64,000 nt of DNA, from NCBI RefSeq assembly GCF_051414035.1, contig NZ_JBLKNW010000002.1, positions 620,001-684,000 of the forward strand. Direction: 5' to 3'. This document shows positions 34,796 to 44,383 of the stretch, in pieces. This stretch comes from Halosimplex amylolyticum. Lineage in GTDB: Archaea; Halobacteriota; Halobacteria; Halobacteriales; Haloarculaceae. The first letter of the stretch is position 1. Each line of letters starts with the position of its first letter. The notes under the pieces are model-generated. The model worked only from the letters and a program-made list of their open reading frames with translations, was not told the DNA's origin and did not search any database. A program made the translations under genes and the position numbers.

Positions 34796-35803
34796 TTACG
34801 ACTGGCGGGGGATGAGCGGGTCGATCGCCAGCGTTCGTTTCGCGACAGTGAAGATGCGGAAGATGTACGAGATGAGGGTCATGAAGGGGAGGAGCGAGAG
34901 CGCGAACGAGGCCCCGGTCACGGGGATGACGTTCTCGACGCCCATCGTCTCGTTCGGGAAGGTCTTCCCGTCCAGGGAGACGAGCATCGTCCCCGCGAGG
35001 ATCAACGCCGGCACGGCCATCGTGAGAACCACCTGGGAGAGGCCGATCACCGACCACTGGAAGTACACCGTCTTGATGTACTCCCGCGCCGGTCCGTACA
35101 GCATCAGTGCCTCCTTCAGTTCTTCGAGACCTTCGACGTGCTCGGTCGTGAGGTCGTCTTCGTACTCGTCGATGATGCGCTCGACCTGGAACATCTTCCA
35201 GCTGTAATCGAAGTTCAGGGCGGCGAACACGACCCTGAAGGTACCGAATTCGGCGTCTTCGAGCTGCGTTACCACGTCTCCCGCGTTCTTAACGGTCCCA
35301 TCGGACAGGTCCTGGAGATCCGTGTTCAGCTGCTCGTTGCCAGTGTCGTCGAACTCCTGAAGCGCCTCGGCCCGGGCCGACGTGGCTTCGAGGATGTCGG
35401 TGAGAAAGATGGACGGTTTCGTGGAACAGGGTCCGTCGATCAGCTTCGACGCCCGTTCCCGAAACGCCATCGCGCCGTCCAGCCGTTCGAACTGGTCGCC
35501 GAGCGGACCGTGCTCCTGTGTGAGGATGAGCTGTCCGAAGGTGACGACGAGGGTCGTCCCGGTCACGATGACGATGATCATCGTCGAGAACAGCCGCTCG
35601 GCCAGGTCTCCTTCCGCGTCCACCTGGTACAGCGACGGACGGATGATGAAGACCCCGGTCGTGAACACGAGGAAGAAGGCGATTGCCATGAGCCCGGCGA
35701 TGACGAGCCGATTTCCGGACAGCAGCAGCCACGAAACGAGCCGATGTGTGTCCGCTCGTTCGCGAACCGTGTCGTGCGTATTGACTTGCGTCTCCGGACA
35801 CAT
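34796..35803 (-). CDS. Four-helix membrane protein of unknown function
   Basis: 335 residues. Two N-terminal helices (about 24-53 and 73-92) are followed by a long acidic helical domain (about 100-235), then two C-terminal helices (about 245-270 and 285-310) and a basic tail ending LIPRQS. The layout resembles bestrophin-like or DUF4239-like integral membrane proteins, but no diagnostic motif is seen. A TATA is not obvious. Neighbours do not suggest a role. Confidence 0.7.
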   Translation of the reverse strand: MCPETQVNTHDTVRERADTHRLVSWLLLSGNRLVIAGLMAIAFFLVFTTGVFIIRPSLYQVDAEGDLAERLFSTMIIVIVTGTTLVVTFGQLILTQEHGPLGDQFERLDGAMAFRERASKLIDGPCSTKPSIFLTDILEATSARAEALQEFDDTGNEQLNTDLQDLSDGTVKNAGDVVTQLEDAEFGTFRVVFAALNFDYSWKMFQVERIIDEYEDDLTTEHVEGLEELKEALMLYGPAREYIKTVYFQWSVIGLSQVVLTMAVPALILAGTMLVSLDGKTFPNETMGVENVIPVTGASFALSLLPFMTLISYIFRIFTVAKRTLAIDPLIPRQS

Positions 35804-35956
35804 GCTAAATCACGGATCTGTCTGGATCGCCCGGAAGCTGGACGCCACGCTCCGGCTCGACCGTGGGTGTGTGCCACGTCGGTACCGAGTCGTCGCTGTC
35901 GTTCGGGGATTGCCCCGGATGGGAACGGCGGCCCACTGCAGTTCTGGAACCTCTCA

Positions 35957-37114
35957 TCACTGAATCGAACCACCGTCTCCCGTCGCCTCGCGACCGTCGT
36001 ACCGGACCTCGACGGTCGCGTCGCCTCGAAGTGAGAGCGCCTCGATGTCGCCCTCGAACCAGTACGCGTCGATCCCGTCGCTCACAGTCCCACGGACGGG
36101 CTGCCTGCGGACGACGTCACCTCCGCTGACCGGTGCGTCGTGACGGGTCGCCGAGACCGCTGCCGTCGCCTCGAAGGCGTACGAACTCGGTTCGTCCGCC
36201 CCGCTGCCGTCGAACACGATTGCGTGGGGGAACCGGTCGTCGGCGTCGCCGTCCGTGCAGATCGAGGTCCGGTTCGGGGCTCTCGACGCGGCGGCCTCTG
36301 CCGTGGTCGGGACGCCGTCGGGTATCGAGAGGTCGGGTTCGGTCGACACGTCGGGGCCGACGTCGACGGTCGACCCGGTCGCGCGCTGGATGTGACCGCG
36401 GTAACCACCGCTCTCGAAATTGATCCGGCCCGGTGCGTCGTTGGCACCGGCGACTATCGCGTTGGGATAGGGGCCGTCGCCGAAGTGCGAGTTCCTGATC
36501 GTCACGGGGCCGCCGTTCCAGACCCAGACCGGGCGGCCGTTGGTTTCGACGTAGTCATCGTCGTCGTGACCGTAGTCGGTCGTGTCGGTGTAGGCGACGC
36601 AGTTTTCGATCAGGTCGTCGCCGCCCGCACAGCGAAACGTCGCGACGCCGTTGTTCTTCCCGAAACAGCTCTCGAAGTGAACGCTGCCCGAACCGCTGGC
36701 CGTATTCGAACAGTGAAACCCGTTGTTCGGGAACCCCTGGACGTTGCAGTGGCGGAACGTCACGTCCGCCTCGTTGTCGTGGTGCAGAACGACCGCGCCG
36801 GGTCCGTGAACGCTACTCGCGCCGTCCCCGGTCGCGCCGTCGCCCATGTAGACGTTTTCGAAGCGAACGTCACCCTGGCCAGCTTCGACCGAGATCGCGA
36901 ACTGATCGCCCCGGTAGAGTCCGTGGAAACCGATATTTCGGACCACCGAGTCCGCGCCCGTGACGCGTAGACGAATGCTGTGACGCGTCGAAACGTCGAT
37001 CAGTTTGTTTTCGAATACGTCCCCACGACCGACGTGGATCTGTTGCCCCCGGGCACGGACAACCTCGTACTCTTCGCTACTGTTCGTATCGCTTACTGAA
37101 GGCTCGATTGCCAT
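35957..37114 (-). CDS. Right-handed parallel beta-helix protein
   Basis: 385 residues from the ATG at 37114. No signal peptide is seen. Short-period repeats typical of pectate-lyase-like solenoids run through the middle: VRNIGFHG, VRFENVYMGDG, VTFRHCNVQG, VHFESCFGKN, DLIENCVAY, VTIRNSHFGDG. The C-terminal 100 residues form a separate beta domain with a VSATRHDAP stretch. Such folds bind or cut polysaccharides, but no catalytic triad is clear. Lack of an export signal is unusual for this fold; it could be exported by an unrecognised route or act inside the cell. Confidence 0.75.
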   Translation of the reverse strand: MAIEPSVSDTNSSEEYEVVRARGQQIHVGRGDVFENKLIDVSTRHSIRLRVTGADSVVRNIGFHGLYRGDQFAISVEAGQGDVRFENVYMGDGATGDGASSVHGPGAVVLHHDNEADVTFRHCNVQGFPNNGFHCSNTASGSGSVHFESCFGKNNGVATFRCAGGDDLIENCVAYTDTTDYGHDDDDYVETNGRPVWVWNGGPVTIRNSHFGDGPYPNAIVAGANDAPGRINFESGGYRGHIQRATGSTVDVGPDVSTEPDLSIPDGVPTTAEAAASRAPNRTSICTDGDADDRFPHAIVFDGSGADEPSSYAFEATAAVSATRHDAPVSGGDVVRRQPVRGTVSDGIDAYWFEGDIEALSLRGDATVEVRYDGREATGDGGSIQ

Positions 37115-37496
37115 GTGCTCCCGAGAACGTTCACTCCGATAAACGACCATCGCGACCGAACACGCGAATACGTGAACGCGCGAATACTCGAATACGCGAA
37201 TCGTCCCGATTCCCGCATCGTCGAGCGCACAGCGGCGGCATCGCGGCCTCCGGCCTCCCCGTCCTGGAACGCCCTGCGTGGTGGATCGTGGGGGGAAGTC
37301 GGCGACACCGTTCGAGACCGGGAACGCCTTCGAATTCCGACGGACTCCGCGTTACCCGGCCTGCGCTGCCTGCCGAAACGCGTGGTCCGCAACGCCCGTC
37401 CTGCACTGGACCCGGTCCCTGCGGCTACTGACTGCGCCCGTGGATTTCCCGAACGGGAGGGGTTCGACCCCCGTTCTCGTCCTCATCGCGCTCGCG
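37115..37496. other. Intergenic stretch with short CGAATAC repeats
   Basis: About 380 bp without a convincing gene. Between 37160 and 37205 the unit CGCGAATAC/CTCGAATAC recurs four times, including ACGCGAATACGTGAACGCGCG. It lies upstream of the beta-helix gene and could be regulatory. Confidence 0.45.
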
Positions 37497-38849
37497 CTAC
37501 GACGTCGATGGGACGTGTTTCCCGACCACCGACTTCGCGCGGTCGGACGGCACGTGCCCGCCGCCGTCGAGGGCCTCGAACACGCCCAGGCTCTGGAGCA
37601 GGACCTCGGTCTCGTCGCGAGAGAGTGAGAGGTCGCGCTGGACGTGGTAGATCGCGGTCGCCGCGTCCAGCGCCTCGACGATCGCCTCGCGACCGAGGTC
37701 GTTCCGGGCGCAGATCTGCTCGGCCTCGGAGCCGTCGCCTCCCGCCACCTCCTCGCCGGCACGTGCTTCCTCGCCGGCACGTGCTTCCTCGTCGGCACGT
37801 GCTTCCTCGTCGAGGTGAACGCATTCGGTACAGGGGACGTAGTCCGGGACCGTCGCGCCGTCCTGGACTGCGACGTCGATCGCCGGTTCGAGTTTGGGGC
37901 AGTCCTCCCGCTTGTGGTAGGTCTCGGTCTGTGAGTTCGTCGCGACCGCGACGCGCCCCCGCTCGAGGTCGTCGGAGACGCAAGTGCCACACGGGCGATG
38001 ATGCGGCACGACGGAACGGTCCTTCTCGACGAAGTCGGTCGCCCGCTGCAACTGCGGGCAGTCCCCTCGGACGTGGAACACCTGCGACGGACTTCCACCG
38101 CTGGACGCGATGTACACAGTGCCGTGCACGTCCTCGGCTTGTTCGACAGTCTCGTCTGGGTCCTCGGGTTCTTCGACCGTGTCTTCCGAGTCCTCGGTTT
38201 GTTCGACAGTCTCGTCTGGGTCCCCGGCTTCCGCTACCGTGTCGCCCGGACTCCCGGGCGGCTCGTCGGTATGATCGTCGCACTCTACCGGTGAGTAAAG
38301 CTTCCGCCGGCCGTCAGTGGGGTCGGGCGCAGTCTGAACGAGATCTGCTTGCACGAGCTTCGGCAGCCACGACCGAACGCTCTGAAGCGTGGCGTCGACC
38401 TCGTCCGCGATGTCTCCCGACGCCGTGAATCCACCCAGCTCCCGCAGTGCGCGCAAGGTCTCACGCTCGCCGTCGGTGAGATCTTCCCGGGGTACGCTGG
38501 GATATTTCCCACCCGCAGTGTCGGAGCGCTTCTCGCGATCCGACTCACCGACCTCGTCGCGGTCCTCCAGTTCCGCGATGCGTTCTTCGAGCGCCTCCAG
38601 CTCGGCGGCCTCCTCCTGGAGTCCGTCGTACTCCTCTCGGAGCTTCTCGTACTGCGTTTCCAGGACCTCGGTCCGTTCCCCGGCTTCGCCGTCGATCGAA
38701 TCGAGAGCCGGTGAAAGTCCGAGGTTCAGGGTGAGGCACAGGCCACCATCGTCTGTGGCCAGTTCGTCCACCGTGGCGTCGAGGCCCATCTGTTCGAGCG
38801 GCTCGAGGATCTCCGCGATCCGCCGGTGGTGCTCGGCGAGGTCGCTCAC
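37497..38849 (-). CDS. HTH regulator-like protein with tandem Cys-containing repeats
   Basis: About 450 residues from a GTG (MSDLAEHHRRIAEIL; a second GTG lies two codons upstream). An N-terminal domain and short coiled coil (EYDGLQEEAAELEALEERIAE) precede a winged-helix domain (LTDGERETLRALRELGGFTASGDIADEV, DATLQSVRSWLPKLVQADLV). Then comes an acidic repeat (DETVEQ...). Two homologous modules of about 50 residues follow: one with VFHVRGDCPQL...CGTC and one with TYHKREDCPKL...CTEC, each pairing one Cys with a CxxC, likely a zinc site. An EARAGEE tandem repeat (18-bp DNA unit) separates the last helical domain. Probably a DNA-binding sensor or regulator; the target is unknown. Confidence 0.75.
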   Translation of the reverse strand: MSDLAEHHRRIAEILEPLEQMGLDATVDELATDDGGLCLTLNLGLSPALDSIDGEAGERTEVLETQYEKLREEYDGLQEEAAELEALEERIAELEDRDEVGESDREKRSDTAGGKYPSVPREDLTDGERETLRALRELGGFTASGDIADEVDATLQSVRSWLPKLVQADLVQTAPDPTDGRRKLYSPVECDDHTDEPPGSPGDTVAEAGDPDETVEQTEDSEDTVEEPEDPDETVEQAEDVHGTVYIASSGGSPSQVFHVRGDCPQLQRATDFVEKDRSVVPHHRPCGTCVSDDLERGRVAVATNSQTETYHKREDCPKLEPAIDVAVQDGATVPDYVPCTECVHLDEEARADEEARAGEEARAGEEVAGGDGSEAEQICARNDLGREAIVEALDAATAIYHVQRDLSLSRDETEVLLQSLGVFEALDGGGHVPSDRAKSVVGKHVPSTS

Positions 38850-39224
38850 GAACACCCTCCGAGCAGTCCCGCGCTCGTCCACAGCGGTGCCAGGCCGTTC
38901 GGCGCGCTGGTCGCGTGCGAACACCCGAGCTCGTCGGCCACGTCTGTCGGGTCGCTCACGCCGACTGTTCCCGCCGCGTGACGGCCAAGTGCTCGTCGGT
39001 CCCACCACGCGGTCGCGCGTCGGGACGTAGGGGCCGTTCCGCGTTCACGCGTCGACCGGAGTGTGGGAGTGTCGCCGTTGCAAGGCCGGGGCCGATACCT
39101 GTTCGTCGGACAGTTCGTCGAATCGGCTTTCGTCTGTTGCATCTCGAGTACCTCGTGCCGGGTCCGCTGTCCAATCGAGTGCGACGCCCCCGGTGGGACG
39201 ACGCGCTCGGCCTGACAGAGGGGG
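38850..39224. other. Intergenic stretch, no clear gene
   Basis: About 375 bp between the HTH/Cys-repeat gene and the ribbon-helix-helix gene. The frame that continues upstream of the HTH gene is Arg-rich and is taken as non-coding. No repeat seen. Confidence 0.4.
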
Positions 39225-39428
39225 TCAATCAGTCGCATCTCCTCCCTTCGGGCCGGACACCGACCCGAAGAGCACCTCGTCGTCGATCTCTTCGACGTCC
39301 TGTAGCCCGAGCCTGATCAGGCGGTGGATTACTTCGCTCTCTGGTAGCCCGGTTCTCCTGGCGATCTCGTCGACGTCCGCGGCCAGCGAATCCTGGCAAC
39401 GAAACGTGATTTTGTCAGTCATATTCAT
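39225..39428 (-). CDS. Ribbon-helix-helix (CopG-like) DNA-binding protein
   Basis: 67 residues. MTDKITFRCQDSLAADVDEI forms the beta-strand and first helix, and RTGLPESEVIHRLIRLGLQD the turn and second helix of a ribbon-helix-helix dimer. An acidic tail follows. Such proteins usually autoregulate and often serve as antitoxins or plasmid copy regulators. No toxin-like partner is seen next to it. The intergenic region to the divergent second RHH gene carries palindromes that may be its operators. Either ATG (39428 or 39422) could start it. Confidence 0.7.
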   Translation of the reverse strand: MNMTDKITFRCQDSLAADVDEIARRTGLPESEVIHRLIRLGLQDVEEIDDEVLFGSVSGPKGGDATD

Positions 39429-39472
39429 GCAACATCAATACGTAGAATCTTGATGCATGATAAAGGTGTTCC

Positions 39473-39505
39473 ACTGCATCACTGATGCAGTAGGTAGATG
39501 CATCT
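39473..39505. promoter_or_regulatory. Palindromic operator candidates between two divergent RHH genes
   Basis: A perfect inverted repeat ACTGCATC-ACT-GATGCAGT (39473-39491) is followed by AGATGCATCT (39496-39505). Further TGATGCA/CATCAA half sites lie at 39433-39460. The common core GATGCA recurs at least four times in 75 bp. This is the expected arrangement for cooperative ribbon-helix-helix binding. Confidence 0.5.
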
Positions 39506-39570
39506 CTTCAACATGGTTACGACGCTCCGATGACCCAGTTTTTTAGTGCAACAACGCCATCAGGTCAGGT

Positions 39571-39768
39571 ATGGAGAGAACTGAGAAACTCAGCACAAGC
39601 GTCACTGAAGACGAAAAGAGCCGTTTTCGCGTCCTCGCGGCAGAGCGAGACATGACGATGGCAGAGTTGCTCCGAGAACTCGTATACGAGGAGCTCCAGG
39701 AGGAGGAGCATCAGAAGGCGGTGAGGACGGAGGGAAACCCGAGCCCGGGGGCGACAACGACTGACTGA
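39571..39768 (+). CDS. Ribbon-helix-helix-like small DNA-binding protein
   Basis: 65 residues: KLSTSVTEDEKSRFRVLAAE (strand and first helix), RDMTMAELLRELVYEELQEE (second helix), then a loose Thr-rich tail. It fits the CopG/Arc-like fold. A T-rich element (GTTTTTTAGTG) about 28 nt upstream is a good TATA candidate, implying a leaderless transcript. Divergent from the other RHH gene, sharing the palindromic region. Target and partner unknown. Confidence 0.7.
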   Translation: MERTEKLSTSVTEDEKSRFRVLAAERDMTMAELLRELVYEELQEEEHQKAVRTEGNPSPGATTTD

Positions 39769-40406
39769 GACGGCGCTATTCGCTGGGTGGTCACACGCCA
39801 CTGGGAGGGGGTCTTGAAGTTCCCGGGTACTCGATTGCTGGGTCACTGTTTCGTTGCGCGAGTTTGGGAAGCGAGGTCGTCGCGGCGAGAATCGCTCGCT
39901 GAATTCGAGACCTACTTCGCAGAACCGTTCGACCTGGAGAATCAAGACGTTTGGGAGAACGAGTGCAGGCTGGCCCCGTGCGTTGTTTCGCGGCTCGACT
40001 CATCGATTCGCCGAAAGCGCGCATCAGGGCCCGCTCATCCACTCGACGTCCCCCTGTCCCGGACGACAGACTACCTGACTCTACGCGCGGCGCGCGATCG
40101 GCCAGCGACGAAGCGATGATCTTCCCGTCGAGTCAGCGATACATATATCCGCTGTATTATTCCATACTGGAGTGACTGGAGATCGGTCCCGGAGCAGTGA
40201 GCGCTAAAATATCCGTTCGGGACGGCTGATGGGGCGGTTCTACCCCGACCGGCGCGCAACTGTCGTTTCTCCGCTTCGAATCGGGAAACGCCCGAATCGG
40301 GGAACCACGCCGGAGCGAGGGGATTCGTGGCGGGATCCTGATGTCGCCCGATACACTACGAAATATTACACATCGTACGAACCATACGGAAATCATTATA
40401 TAAGAG
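39769..40406. other. AT-richer intergenic stretch, no gene seen
   Basis: About 640 bp. Base composition falls well below the window norm near 40350-40410 (ATTATATAAGAG). Short frames here lack acidic bias. Could be a remnant of a mobile insertion or a regulatory zone; no inverted termini or direct repeats were found. Confidence 0.4.
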
Positions 40407-40706
40407 TTAGGCTGTAGCCGGGCCATATTCCCCGGCGGGATCCATCTCATATAGATTACGGGCGTATGGCTGTAATCGGCGGTTTGACGACGGAAACCGG
40501 TTCGTCGTCACCGTCGACTGGGGGCGCTGAGGGAGAAGCGGTCGCTCGTCAGCGGACAGTTCGCCCGAAGTCCCGGATTCGTCGACGAACGCGAGCACGA
40601 ACAGGCCGACGACCAGTGCCAGGACGTTCGCTGCGAGCAGGAGTGCCGAGACCTGCTAGTTCGAACGGACGTGGCTCAGGCGCTGCTCTCGTAACGTCTC
40701 CGGCAT
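40407..40706 (-). pseudogene. Small membrane protein gene interrupted by an in-frame TAG
   Basis: From the ATG at 40706 the frame reads MPETLREQRLSHVRSN, then a TAG (40656-40658). It continues in the same frame with QVSALLLAANVLALVVGLFV, a clear transmembrane helix, and DESGTSGELSADERP before a stop at 40407. The two halves together look like a typical small haloarchaeal single-helix membrane protein, so a recent nonsense mutation is likely. Haloarchaea are not known to decode TAG. Confidence 0.45.
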
Positions 40707-40917
40707 GGTCACTGTGGCTTCGGCCCGGCGTTGCTGTTGGCCCGCGGTCCCGCACTCCGGCATCGATCGGGACCGACCTGTCGTTTGCCGTCCGCAGACG
40801 ACGTGCGAAAGCCCCCAGTACGTCCACGCACGTCGAACGCTCCGACGTCGGGGCCCGGCGCGGTCGGGCGTGTGCGAGGGCCCCGAACGGTTCGATCGGG
40901 GCTCCGATGGCGATACT

Positions 40918-40923
40918 GTTAAG
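40918..40923 (+). promoter_or_regulatory. Probable TATA element of the beta-mannosidase gene
   Basis: GTTAAG centred 27 nt before the ATG at 40948, consistent with a leaderless transcript and supporting this start over the longer open frame. Confidence 0.45.
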
Positions 40924-40947
40924 ACCGAGAGTCGGCCTCTTGACAGC

Positions 40948-43488
40948 ATGCGAAAACAGTTGCTGAACGGGAGCTGGCGGTTTCGCCGGCACGGCGACGA
41001 GACGTGGCGTGAGGGCGCGGTGCCGGGCGGGGTCTACACGGATATGTTGGACGCGGGGGAGATCCCGGACCCGCTCGTCGAAGACAACGAACTCGACGTG
41101 CAGTGGGTCGGCGAGAGCGACTGGACCTACCAGCGGACCGTCGACGTGGACCGCCGGCTCCTCGACCACGACCGCGTCGTCCTCCAGTGCGACGGCCTCG
41201 ACACCGTCGCCACCGTCCGGATCAACGGACAGGTCGTGGGCGAGTCGGTGAACATGCACGTCGGCAACGAGTTCGACGCCGCGGACGCGCTCGAACCCGG
41301 GGAGAACGAGGTCACGGTCGAGTTTCACTCCCCGGTCGACTACGGCCAGGAGCGGGCCGCCGAGTACCCCTACGAGGTGCCCTGCATCCGCTACCCCGTC
41401 GACCAGCCCGGTCGCCCCTTCGTCCGCAAGGCCCAGTGTCACTACGGCTGGGACTGGGGTCCGTGCCTCCCGACGATGGGAATCTATCGCGACGTCGCCC
41501 TCGTCGGGTACTCCGAACCGCGGATCCGCTACACGAAGACCGAACAGGACCACTCGGGCGAGGGGATCGACCTCACCGTCCGCGTCGGCGTCGACGCCCC
41601 CACCGCCGGGACGTACGACCTGACCGTCGACGTGGCCGACCGGAGCGCCACCGAGTCGGTCTCGCTCGCGGCGGGCGACCAGGAGGTCGAACTCACCGTC
41701 CCGGTCGAGGCGGGCAGCGTCGACCTGTGGTGGCCGAACGGTTACGGCGACCAGCCCCTCTACGGTCTCGACGTGAGCGTGTCGCCGACCGACGAGCGTC
41801 CTGCTGCCGGCCACACGCACTCCGACCGGATCGGCTTTCGCGACGTGGACCTCGTCGTCGAACCCGACGACGCGGGCACCTCCTTCCACTTCGAGGTCAA
41901 CGGCGAACCCGTCTACGCCAAGGGGGCGAACACCATCCCGACGGCGCCGCTGTACGGCGACGTGACCGAGGAGCGTTACGAACACCTGGTCCGCAGCGCC
42001 GCCGACGCGAACATGAACATGCTCCGCGTCTGGGGCGGCGGCTACTACGAGGAGGACACCTTCTACGACCTCTGTGACGAGTACGGGCTGCTCGTCTGGC
42101 AGGACTTCATGTTCTCCTGCTCGCTCCACCCCGCGAACGAGGAGTTCCTCGACACCGTCGAGGAAGAGGTGCGCTATCAGGTCCGTCGGCTGGCGAACCA
42201 CCCCTCCATCGCGCTTTGGTGTGCCAACAACGAGAACGAGGAGGCCGCGCAGAACTGGTTCGTCGACCACGACCACCACGAGGCCCACCTCGACGACTAC
42301 CGGACGCTCTACGAGGAGACCGTCGGCCCCGCCTGTCGCGAGGAGGACCCGTCGCGCACGTACTGGCCCGGTTCCCCCTCAAGCGGTCCGGACGAACTCG
42401 AGCCGTACGTCTTCGAGAAGGGCGATATCCACTACTGGGACGTGTGGCACCAGGGCCAGCCCTTCGAGGACTACTACACGACCGAGCCGCGGTTCGTCTC
42501 CGAGTTCGGCTACCAGTCGTTCCCCTCGATCGACTCGCTGCGGACGGTGCTCGACGAGGCCGACTTCAACCCCACCTCGCCGATGATGGAGCACCACCAG
42601 CGCAACCCCGGAGGGAACGCGACCATCCTCCGCCGGATGGCCGACTACTTCCGCATCCCCTTCGACTTCGCCGACTTCGTCTACCTCTCCCAGCTCCTCC
42701 AGGCCGAGGCGATGTCGACGGCGATCGAGTACTGGCGGCGGCGCAAGCCCACGACGATGGGTGCGCTCTACTGGCAGCTCAACGACCTCTGGCCGGTCGC
42801 CTCCTGGTCGTCGATCGAGTACGACGGCAAGTGGAAGGCCCAGCAGTACGCCGCACGCAGGCAGTTCGCACCGGTCCTCGTCTCCTTCCACCCCGAGTTC
42901 GCGGACCGCGACGGCGTCGACAACGAACAGGCCGAGGACCCCGACGGCGCCGACTGGGGGGACGTGACGGCCCAGACCCTCTGGATTACCAGCGACGAGA
43001 CCACACCCGTCTCGGGCACTGTCTCGCTCGAAGTCGTCACGTTCGACGGGACCACTGTTCGAGAGGACGCTCTCGACGTGGCCCTCGACGCCCACGAGAG
43101 CACCGCCCTGACGACCCTCGCGCGCGACGACCTGCCCGACGGCGTCGATCCGACCGACGTCATGGTACGCGCCCGGTTCGACGGTCCGGCGGAGTCGTAC
43201 CCCGCGACGGCCTTCTTCGCGGACTACAAGCGCCTCGCCCTCCCCGAGACGGACCTCGCCGTCGAGATCGACGGCACGGACGTGACCGTCGCGGCCGACG
43301 AAGCCGCGCTCTTCGTCGAACTCGACCCCGGAACGATCCCCGGCGCGTTCTCGGACGACTACGTCCACCTCGCGCCCGGCGAAGAGCGGACGTTCACGTT
43401 CGACGCGTACGACGACTCCCGCGACGCACTCGTCGAATCGCACCTCGTGGACCAACTGTCGATCCGGCACCTGCGCGAGACGTACTGA
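40948..43488 (+). CDS. Glycoside hydrolase family 2 beta-mannosidase-like enzyme
   Basis: 846 residues with the full GH2 order: sugar-binding domain (1-180), Ig-like domain, TIM barrel (about 300-640) and C-terminal beta domains. The catalytic acid/base is E429 in WCANNENEE and the nucleophile is E519 in VSEFGYQSF, as in mannosidases of the family. RVWGGGYYEEDTFYDLCDEYGLLVWQDFMFSC is typical of beta-mannosidases rather than beta-galactosidases. It would release mannose from beta-mannosides. No signal peptide, so it probably acts on imported oligosaccharides in the cytoplasm. It stands alone. Confidence 0.9.
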   Translation: MRKQLLNGSWRFRRHGDETWREGAVPGGVYTDMLDAGEIPDPLVEDNELDVQWVGESDWTYQRTVDVDRRLLDHDRVVLQCDGLDTVATVRINGQVVGESVNMHVGNEFDAADALEPGENEVTVEFHSPVDYGQERAAEYPYEVPCIRYPVDQPGRPFVRKAQCHYGWDWGPCLPTMGIYRDVALVGYSEPRIRYTKTEQDHSGEGIDLTVRVGVDAPTAGTYDLTVDVADRSATESVSLAAGDQEVELTVPVEAGSVDLWWPNGYGDQPLYGLDVSVSPTDERPAAGHTHSDRIGFRDVDLVVEPDDAGTSFHFEVNGEPVYAKGANTIPTAPLYGDVTEERYEHLVRSAADANMNMLRVWGGGYYEEDTFYDLCDEYGLLVWQDFMFSCSLHPANEEFLDTVEEEVRYQVRRLANHPSIALWCANNENEEAAQNWFVDHDHHEAHLDDYRTLYEETVGPACREEDPSRTYWPGSPSSGPDELEPYVFEKGDIHYWDVWHQGQPFEDYYTTEPRFVSEFGYQSFPSIDSLRTVLDEADFNPTSPMMEHHQRNPGGNATILRRMADYFRIPFDFADFVYLSQLLQAEAMSTAIEYWRRRKPTTMGALYWQLNDLWPVASWSSIEYDGKWKAQQYAARRQFAPVLVSFHPEFADRDGVDNEQAEDPDGADWGDVTAQTLWITSDETTPVSGTVSLEVVTFDGTTVREDALDVALDAHESTALTTLARDDLPDGVDPTDVMVRARFDGPAESYPATAFFADYKRLALPETDLAVEIDGTDVTVAADEAALFVELDPGTIPGAFSDDYVHLAPGEERTFTFDAYDDSRDALVESHLVDQLSIRHLRETY

Positions 43489-44383
43489 CGGGCCCCACGC
43501 TCGTGGAGATACGGATACTGACGGTCCGCTCCGAACACGCAGACGGCAGACGGTTCGTGGTACCTGTTCGGCGTCGAGTTTCCGGCCGCGTCGACCTCGC
43601 GATCGAACAGTTCGGTCGCGCTCTCATGGGCAGGCCGGTCGAACGTCTGTGCGAACCGCTCGCGCGCGGTCTCGGGTCCGCGTCGACCTCGAACACCTCG
43701 TGGCCCATCCCCCGCCAGCAATCGGGGCTGGTTGGAACCGTGGGTCTCCAGCCCGACGATCCCCTATCCTCACCGAGTCGTCCATCGTTCCTTGGGGCTG
43801 TGTTCCCGCCCGAATTACTCCTTTCTCGGCAACACTCACCGGCGAGGTGAGGATCCAGGGTCGTCGTCGACTGGAGTGGGTGATCGCTCAAATATAATAT
43901 TCCTATGTATCAAATACATTTTATCATTCTCCTCGGAAACCGGGAGAGGATTCAGTACGTGTCCTCACCGAACGCGCCCAATAACGGGTGAGGCGTGATC
44001 GCTAGTCGTCACCCGTTTCTGCTGTCTGAACTGGGCCGATTCTGCCGTCAGAAGCCGGATATTCGCAGAATCTGGGTCCCGAACCGACACAGCCCCGTCG
44101 CACGCCGTGGGCGTCGGTCGGTGGTCCTGTCGAGCCGTCAGATATCCCACGATATCGGCCGAGAAGCACTGTAACTGCCGCGCCCGTGGTCCTACGGCTG
44201 TCGTTGCCCGTCGGCCGGCGGCGACCGCTCGACCGAGCCGCTGTCGGGCTGAACTGAGGTCGGTTCCCGCGTTCGAATTGCCTACTGCAAATCTTGCAGT
44301 TGTCTATTCTTCTCTGAATATTGGTAAATATGGTCTCGGATTCGAGATCCGGGTCCGCCCACGGTCGCCACGGTCGTCGAAAA
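43489..44383. other. Intergenic stretch with an AT-rich block
   Basis: About 890 bp without a convincing gene. Frames are Arg/Ser-rich. An AT-rich block at 43887-43940 (AAATATAATATTCCTATG and following) contrasts with the surrounding GC-rich DNA and could be a promoter or insertion scar. Confidence 0.4.

Noticed and set aside
39225..39768. Toxin-antitoxin pair
   Set aside because: Both products look like ribbon-helix-helix DNA-binding proteins and neither resembles a toxin; no toxin gene lies next to either.
40549..42288. 579-residue frame antisense to the beta-mannosidase
   Set aside because: The sense strand has full GH2 motifs; the antisense frame is Val/Asp-rich shadow sequence.
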